A stretch of 35,470 bases of DNA from Elusimicrobiota bacterium (GTDB taxonomy: Bacteria; Elusimicrobiota; Elusimicrobia; UBA1565; UBA9628): positions 59,099 through 94,568 of the forward strand of contig PLZD01000059.1 of assembly GCA_003151975.1 (NCBI GenBank). The letters run 5' to 3'. A program made the translations under genes and the position numbers. Within the stretch, counting starts at the first letter, position 1. Each line of letters opens with the position of its first letter. The notes beneath the pieces were generated by a model that saw nothing but the letters and a program-made list of their open reading frames with translations, was not told the origin of the DNA and made no database searches. Shown here piece after piece: positions 31,034 through 35,470 of the stretch.

Positions 31034-31089
31034 TTAACGCCGCCTTAACGCGGCGACAATGGCGCTTTCATGTTCGCATACTGCATAAT
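31034..31089 (+). promoter_or_regulatory. Four-copy 11-bp direct-repeat operator and promoter of the porin-kdp operon (site D)
   Basis: TTAACG (31034), TTAACG (31045), ACAATG (31056) and TTCATG (31067) begin 11 bp apart; after 11 bases follows CATAAT (31084-31089), preceded by TG as in an extended -10. This is the promoter expected to be driven by KdpE, an OmpR-family regulator, so KdpE is the first candidate for binding all four sites. Confidence 0.75.
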
Positions 31090-31101
31090 TCTTTCGGTCC
31101 T

Positions 31102-31122
31102 AGTGTTGCGTAAACCAACACT
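31102..31122 (+). other. Hairpin in the leader of the porin-kdp message
   Basis: AGTGTTG (31102-31108) and CAACACT (31116-31122) form a perfect 7-bp stem with a 7-base loop, near the 5' end of a leader of about 55 bases. The ribosome site GGAG (31143-31146) is not covered. It may protect the message or be a protein site; it is too small for a known metabolite riboswitch. Confidence 0.4.
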
Positions 31123-31151
31123 CGGGTAATCTTTTGGAATTTGGAGTGGAA

Positions 31152-32630
31152 ATGAAAAAGTACGGGTGGAGTTCCTTCATCGTGATGTTTCTCGGCTGTC
31201 TCTCGCTGATCGGCAGGCCGTCCGCCGTTTTCGCGCAGGCCGACGACATGCGGCTGAAGAAAGAGGTCGAGGAGCTCAAGAAGCGTCTCTCAGATGTCGA
31301 GAAGAACTTGAACAACCCGCCTCGCACCGAAGCGGCGCCGGCGGAAGCGCGCGTTACGGTCCCGCAGACCAAGTCCGCGCCCTTCCCCGAGGATTTCACT
31401 TGGCTCAACGGCAACAGCCGGGTCAGCAAGCCGATGATCGACAACGACTGGTTCACGAGCCAGTTCATGGTGGACGTCAACTATACCTACGACATGAACC
31501 ACCCCAAGGACCACACCATCGACGGCTCCTGCGAGGTGGGCCGCTCCAACGAATTCCAGGTCCAGCAGCTCGGCATCGGAGGGGATCTCCATTACGGCAA
31601 CATCCGCGGCCGGCTCATGACCCAGTTCGGCATGTATTCGCAGATGACGCCGCGCAACGATTCCAGCCCGTCGCGGGGCCAGTGGCTGAATAACGGCAAC
31701 CCTTACCAGTACATCGCGGAGGGCAACGCCGGCTACCACTTCGACGTGATGCACGGGGTCAACGTGGACGCCGGCATCTTCATGTCCTATGTGGGCCTGT
31801 TCAGCTATTACCAGAATGAGAACTGGGCCTATCAGCCTTCCTATGTGTCGGCCAACACGCCCTGGTTCTTCAACGGCGTGCGCGTGCAGACTTTCCCCAC
31901 CGAGCATCTCAAGATCGAGTACTGGCTGATCAACGGCTGGCAGTCCTACGGCATGTTCAACGAGAATCCGGGCCTGGGCGGCCAGATCCTTTATCGGCCT
32001 CGGGGCTGGATCTCCATGCTGTCCAACAACTACTGGGGCTACGACACGCTCGGCAATCCCGCGCGCCAGCGCTTCCACACCGACAACAGCATCGAGATCA
32101 AGTACTACGACCACCGCACGGGCGAGATCAGCAAGGCGGCTTTCTCCGTCACGCTGGACGCCGGCTGCGAGAGCGGCGGCGGCGTTTCCTGCGCGGGCGT
32201 GGGCGACCGGCCCAAGCAGGATTTCCTAGGCTACATGATCTATAACCGCGTCTGGTTCCACCAGGACAAGTTCGCGGCGACCATCGGCGGCGGCGGCATC
32301 ACCAACCCGGGACGCTACCTGGCTCTCATGCCGCCCGTCAACGGCGCCACGGCCGCCTCGGGCACGCCCTTCTTCACGCAGAACCGCGGCGACTCGTTCA
32401 AGGCCTGGGATTATTCCTTCACGGGCGACTACATGCCCAACCAGTACATCACCTGGCGCGCCGAGTTCAACCACCGCGCGTCCAACGTGCCCTACTTCGC
32501 CGGTCCCGGCGGCATGACGCCTCCGGGCGGCAACACCGGAGCGGCGGGCTCCAACCCCGGCACGGGCTGGGTTCCCGATCTGGTGCGCGCGGAAAACCGC
32601 ATCACGCTGGCGATGCTCGTGAGGCTCTAA
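31152..32630 (+). CDS. Outer-membrane beta-barrel porin (OmpL-like, bbp2 type)
   Basis: Outer-membrane protein of 492 residues. A signal peptide (ends near AVFA, residue 30) is followed by a short coiled coil (RLKKEVEELKKRLSDVEKN, about 35-55), a proline-rich linker, and a long beta-barrel rich in Tyr, Trp, Asn and Gly with alternating strands (QFMVDVNYTYDMN, HFDVMHGVNVDAG). The end (RITLAMLVRL) is a terminal barrel strand. The layout fits the putative OmpL-like porin-2 family. It is the first gene of the kdp transcription unit, 3 bases before the first micro-ORF, which suggests it lets K+ or small solutes through the outer membrane when Kdp is needed. GGAG lies 5 bases before the ATG; an in-frame TTG at 31134 has no ribosome site. 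Confidence 0.82.
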   Translation: MKKYGWSSFIVMFLGCLSLIGRPSAVFAQADDMRLKKEVEELKKRLSDVEKNLNNPPRTEAAPAEARVTVPQTKSAPFPEDFTWLNGNSRVSKPMIDNDWFTSQFMVDVNYTYDMNHPKDHTIDGSCEVGRSNEFQVQQLGIGGDLHYGNIRGRLMTQFGMYSQMTPRNDSSPSRGQWLNNGNPYQYIAEGNAGYHFDVMHGVNVDAGIFMSYVGLFSYYQNENWAYQPSYVSANTPWFFNGVRVQTFPTEHLKIEYWLINGWQSYGMFNENPGLGGQILYRPRGWISMLSNNYWGYDTLGNPARQRFHTDNSIEIKYYDHRTGEISKAAFSVTLDAGCESGGGVSCAGVGDRPKQDFLGYMIYNRVWFHQDKFAATIGGGGITNPGRYLALMPPVNGATAASGTPFFTQNRGDSFKAWDYSFTGDYMPNQYITWRAEFNHRASNVPYFAGPGGMTPPGGNTGAAGSNPGTGWVPDLVRAENRITLAMLVRL

Positions 32631-32633
32631 GCC

Positions 32634-32717
32634 ATGAGCGATCTGCATTACCTCGCCGTGATCGTCGGCTTCTTCATCGTGTGCGAGCTTTACGCCAAGT
32701 TCTCAGAGGAGCTCTAG
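32634..32717 (+). CDS. KdpF-like micro-ORF (27-residue single-helix membrane peptide)
   Basis: ATG to TAG encodes 27 residues: a short N-terminus, one hydrophobic helix (YLAVIVGFFIVCELYAKF) and an acidic end. GAGG lies 9 bases upstream in the end of the porin gene, and its stop directly abuts the kdpF ATG. A similar peptide precedes kdpF in several bacteria (from memory). It may be a second small subunit stabilising KdpFABC. The intact frame and tight spacing argue that it is translated. Confidence 0.6.
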   Translation: MSDLHYLAVIVGFFIVCELYAKFSEEL

Positions 32718-32807
32718 ATGAACGCCTCAAATGTCGTGCTGATGATGATCAGCGGCGGACTGGGTGTGTATTTGTTCGTCGCGATGCTGTGGCCGGAGAA
32801 GTTCTAG
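32718..32807 (+). CDS. kdpF: KdpF, small subunit of K+-transporting ATPase
   Basis: 29-residue single-pass peptide with the family pattern: helix then LWPEKF at the end (compare LxxALLxPExF in typical KdpF). It stabilises the KdpFABC complex. GAGGAG sits 6 bases before its ATG, inside the previous micro-ORF, and its own TAG is part of the kdpA ribosome site (TAGGAG). Confidence 0.82.
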   Translation: MNASNVVLMMISGGLGVYLFVAMLWPEKF

Positions 32808-32816
32808 GAGACTGAA

Positions 32817-34544
32817 ATGACTTTTATGGGCTGGTCGTCGTTCTTCGCGGTCTTCATCGTGATCCTGGCCTGTGCCAAGCCGCTCGGCACTTTCATGGCG
32901 AAGGTCATGGACGGGGAGAAGACGTTTCTGTCGCCCGTGCTCGGGCCGCTCGAGAGGCTGATCTACCGCCTCTCGGGGATCGAGCCGTCCGAGGAGATGG
33001 GCTGGCGCGAGTATTGCGCCGCGGTGCTCATGTTCAGCGCCACCGGCGCCGTCGCGCTCTACGCTCAGCTGCGCCTTCAGCATAAGCTGCCGCTGAATCG
33101 AGCCGAGTTGGGTCCGGTCGATCCGACTCTCGCTTTCAACACGGCGGTCAGCTTCCTGACCAACACCAACTGGCAGGCCTACTCCGGCGAGTCGACGATG
33201 ACCTATCTCTCCCAGATGGCGGGCCTGGCTTACCACAACTTCGTCTCCGCGGCGACCGGCATCTCGATTGCCATCGCGGTCGTGCGCGGCTTCGTGCGCG
33301 CCGAGTCGAAGACGATCGGCAATTTCTGGGCCGATCTCGTGCGAATCACGCTCTACCTGCTGCTTCCTCTGTCCATCGTCGGCGGGCTGTTTCTGGTCTC
33401 GCAAGGCGTCATTCAAAATTTCAAGCCGTACGAGAAGGTCACAACGCTCCAGGGCACCGAGCAGGTCCTCGCGATGGGCCCGGTCGCCTCTCAAGAGATC
33501 ATCAAGCAGGTCGGCACCAACGGCGGCGGTTTTTTTAACGCGAACTCAGCCCACCCGTTCGAGAACCCGACGCCGCTCACCAACTTCCTTCAGATGTTCG
33601 CCATCTTCCTGATCCCGGCCGCGCTGACCTACCAGTTCGGGCGCATGGCCGGCGATCAACGACAGGGCTGGGCGATCTTCGCGTGCATGACCTTGCTTTT
33701 CATGGCGGGCTTCGCGACGGTCTACCATTTCGAGCAAAAGGGCAATCCGATCCTGACCAAGCACGGCGCGGATCAGACGCTCTCCGATACGCAGGTCGGC
33801 GGCAATATGGAGGGCAAGGAGGTGCGCTTTGGCATCGCCTCGTCTTCTTTGTTCGCCACGATCACGACCGACGCCTCCTGCGGCGCGGTCAACGCGATGC
33901 ACGACAGCCTGACGCCGATCGGCGGCCTCGTGACGATGTTCAACCTGATGCTCGGCGAGATCATCTTCGGCGGCGTCGGCGCCGGGCTTTACGGCATGAT
34001 GCTCTTCGTCGTCTTGACGGTGTTCATCGCGGGCCTGATGGTCGGCCGCACGCCCGAGTACCTCGGCAAGAAGATCGAGGCGCGCGACATGAAGTACGCC
34101 ACGCTCGGCATCTTGATCCCGTCGTTCGCGATCCTCGGTTTCGCGGCGTGGGCCAGCATACGGCCGACTGCCCTCTCGAGCCTGGCCAACAACGGGCCGC
34201 ACGGGCTGTCCGAGATCCTGTACGCCTACAGCTCGGCCGTCGGCAACAACGGCTCGGCCTTCGCGGGCTTGAACGCCAACACTTGGTGGTTCAATTACAC
34301 TTTGGGCTGGGCGATGCTGCTGGGCCGCTTCTTCATCATCGTGCCCGTGCTTGCTCTCGCCGGCAATTTGGCGGGAAAGAAACGGCTGGCGCAGTCGCTC
34401 GGGACCTTTCCGACGCACACGCCGCTTTTCGTACTGCTGCTGGCCTCCGTCATCATCATCGTCGGCGGCCTGACGCACTTCCCGGCGCTCTCGCTGGGAC
34501 CGATCATCGAGCATTTCGTCATGCTTACGGGGAAGCTCTACTAA
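32817..34544 (+). CDS. kdpA: KdpA, K+-channel-like subunit of the Kdp ATPase
   Basis: Channel-like membrane subunit that selects K+ in the high-affinity KdpFABC pump. It has 575 residues and ten or so membrane segments. Selectivity-filter-like loops of the four-repeat fold can be read: [19 protein letters not shown] in the first, [19 protein letters not shown] in the second, [23 protein letters not shown] in the third, and [20 protein letters not shown] in the fourth. These are all intact, so a working pump is expected. The ATG has TAGGAG 6 bases upstream. kdpB follows after 4 bases. Confidence 0.96.
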   Translation: MTFMGWSSFFAVFIVILACAKPLGTFMAKVMDGEKTFLSPVLGPLERLIYRLSGIEPSEEMGWREYCAAVLMFSATGAVALYAQLRLQHKLPLNRAELGPVDPTLAFNTAVSFLTNTNWQAYSGESTMTYLSQMAGLAYHNFVSAATGISIAIAVVRGFVRAESKTIGNFWADLVRITLYLLLPLSIVGGLFLVSQGVIQNFKPYEKVTTLQGTEQVLAMGPVASQEIIKQVGTNGGGFFNANSAHPFENPTPLTNFLQMFAIFLIPAALTYQFGRMAGDQRQGWAIFACMTLLFMAGFATVYHFEQKGNPILTKHGADQTLSDTQVGGNMEGKEVRFGIASSSLFATITTDASCGAVNAMHDSLTPIGGLVTMFNLMLGEIIFGGVGAGLYGMMLFVVLTVFIAGLMVGRTPEYLGKKIEARDMKYATLGILIPSFAILGFAAWASIRPTALSSLANNGPHGLSEILYAYSSAVGNNGSAFAGLNANTWWFNYTLGWAMLLGRFFIIVPVLALAGNLAGKKRLAQSLGTFPTHTPLFVLLLASVIIIVGGLTHFPALSLGPIIEHFVMLTGKLY

Positions 34545-34548
34545 TAAC

Positions 34549-35470
34549 ATGGAAGAAGCTCTAGGACGTCATAAAATTCCCAAGCTCTGGCAGGGGCCCA
34601 TCATCAAGACGGCCGCCATCGACTCCTTTAGGAAGCTCGACCCGCGTCACATGGTCAAGAATCCCGTGATGTTTGTGGTAGAAGTCGGCTCGGTCGTGAC
34701 GACCTGGTTCTGGCTGCAGGGTTTGACCAAGGGCTCGTCGGAAACGGGCTTTGCCGGCCACATCACTTTGTGGCTGTGGTTCACCGTCCTGTTCGCGAAC
34801 TTCGCCGAGGCGATCGCGGAGGGGCGCGGTAAGGCGCAGGCCGACGCGCTGAGGCGCACGAAGTCCGACACGGTCGCCAAGCGCTTCCTGCCGAACGGCA
34901 AGACCGAGGAGGTCGGCGCCGGCTCCTTGCGCAAGGGCGACGTGGTGATGGTGGCCACCGGCGACGTGATCCCGGCCGACGGCGAGGTCGTCGAGGGCAT
35001 TGCCTCGGTCGACGAGTCCGCCATCACCGGCGAGTCCGCGCCCGTGATCCGCGAGAGCGGCGGCGACCGCTCGTCGGTCACCGGCGGCACGAAGGTCAAC
35101 TCCGACTGGCTCAAGGTCCGCATCACCGCCAATCCCGGAGAGGGCTTCATTGATAAGATGATCAGCCTCGTCGAAGGCGCGGAGCGCCAGAAGACTCCGA
35201 ACGAGATCGCCCTGAATATTTTGCTTGCGGGCATGACGCTGATCTTCATGGTTGTCCTCGTGACCCTACAGGCGTTCGCGGTCTATTCCGCATCGCCGGT
35301 TTCGGTGGTCGTGCTGGTGGCGCTTCTCGTCTGTCTGATCCCGACGACAATCGGCGGCCTGCTGTCGGCGATCGGCATCGCGGGCATCGACCGGCTGATG
35401 CAGAGCAACGTGCTGGCGATGTCCGGCCGCGCCGTTGAGGCGGCGGGGGACGTGGACACGCTGCTGCTGG
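34549..35470 (+). CDS. kdpB: KdpB, P-type ATPase subunit of the Kdp pump (N-terminal ~307 residues, cut by window end)
   Basis: Catalytic subunit (P1A-ATPase). Present are the N-terminal helix region, the actuator domain with [12 protein letters not shown], and the [18 protein letters not shown] segment in the membrane helix that couples to ion movement. The window ends at DVDTLLL, just before the phosphorylation motif DKTGT. kdpC and any kdpDE genes would lie beyond. Unlike the P3A pump at the other end of the window, this subunit works with KdpA for K+ import. Confidence 0.96.
   Translation, partial: MEEALGRHKIPKLWQGPIIKTAAIDSFRKLDPRHMVKNPVMFVVEVGSVVTTWFWLQGLTKGSSETGFAGHITLWLWFTVLFANFAEAIAEGRGKAQADALRRTKSDTVAKRFLPNGKTEEVGAGSLRKGDVVMVATGDVIPADGEVVEGIASVDESAITGESAPVIRESGGDRSSVTGGTKVNSDWLKVRITANPGEGFIDKMISLVEGAERQKTPNEIALNILLAGMTLIFMVVLVTLQAFAVYSASPVSVVVLVALLVCLIPTTIGGLLSAIGIAGIDRLMQSNVLAMSGRAVEAAGDVDTLLL

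Noticed and set aside
1-35470. Mobile elements, CRISPR arrays, tRNA or rRNA genes
   Set aside because: No transposase or integrase frame, no regularly spaced repeats beyond the 11-bp operators, and no cloverleaf or rRNA-like stretch was seen by eye.

Overview
This 35.5-kb window is GC-rich and gene-dense. It comes from a diderm (Gram-negative-type) bacterium: it encodes an outer-membrane beta-barrel porin and a periplasmic c-type cytochrome. I cannot fix the phylum. The arginine genes resemble the Bacteroidetes/Xanthomonas acylated-citrulline type, but base composition and gene mix look more like a poorly cultured lineage (Elusimicrobiota would fit; this is a guess). Genes are packed with 4-nt start/stop overlaps. 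Several genes appear to start a few bases after a -10 box, i.e. leaderless. I see no rRNA, tRNA, CRISPR array, transposase or prophage gene, and no gene-free stretch exceeds about 170 bases.

Layout: (1) 1-1697, minus: start of a P3A-type H+-ATPase. (2) 1827-3291, plus: a diheme cytochrome c and a PuuD-like membrane protein. (3) 3288-5647, minus: a type III polyketide synthase coupled to a methyltransferase fused to a His/Asp/Glu-containing membrane domain. (4) 5737-15080, plus: one 9.3-kb arginine operon, argR-argG-(P-loop protein)-argC-argD-N-acylornithine carbamoyltransferase-argB-M20 deacylase-argH, behind a consensus promoter that overlaps an ARG-box-like palindrome. The carbamoyltransferase and deacylase imply an acetyl(or succinyl)citrulline route. 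No glutamate N-acetyltransferase is recognisable, which makes the unknown P-loop protein a candidate for that step. (5) 15087-18986: a winged-helix regulator, a secreted protein of unknown function, and a minus-strand signalling operon (truncated cNMP-binding-like peptide, PAS-PAS NarL-type histidine kinase, NarL-type response regulator). (6) 19119-20654: a sodium:solute symporter. (7) 20651-35470: an ion-homeostasis island with two KimA-like K+ transporters, a CPA1 antiporter, a CorA channel, two EIIA-Ntr-like (PtsN) proteins, a porin, and a kdp operon (two micro-ORFs, kdpA, kdpB) that runs off the end.

The most notable signal is regulatory. Four promoters in the ion island (before ptsN-1, before the small ORF/corA, before ptsN-2, before porin-kdp) carry the same undescribed-looking element: 2-4 copies of a TTAACG-like hexamer at exactly 11-bp spacing, then exactly 11 bp, then a -10 hexamer. 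This is the geometry of an OmpR/PhoB/KdpE-family activator site and suggests one potassium regulon joining Kdp, KimA, CorA and PTS-Ntr-like proteins.
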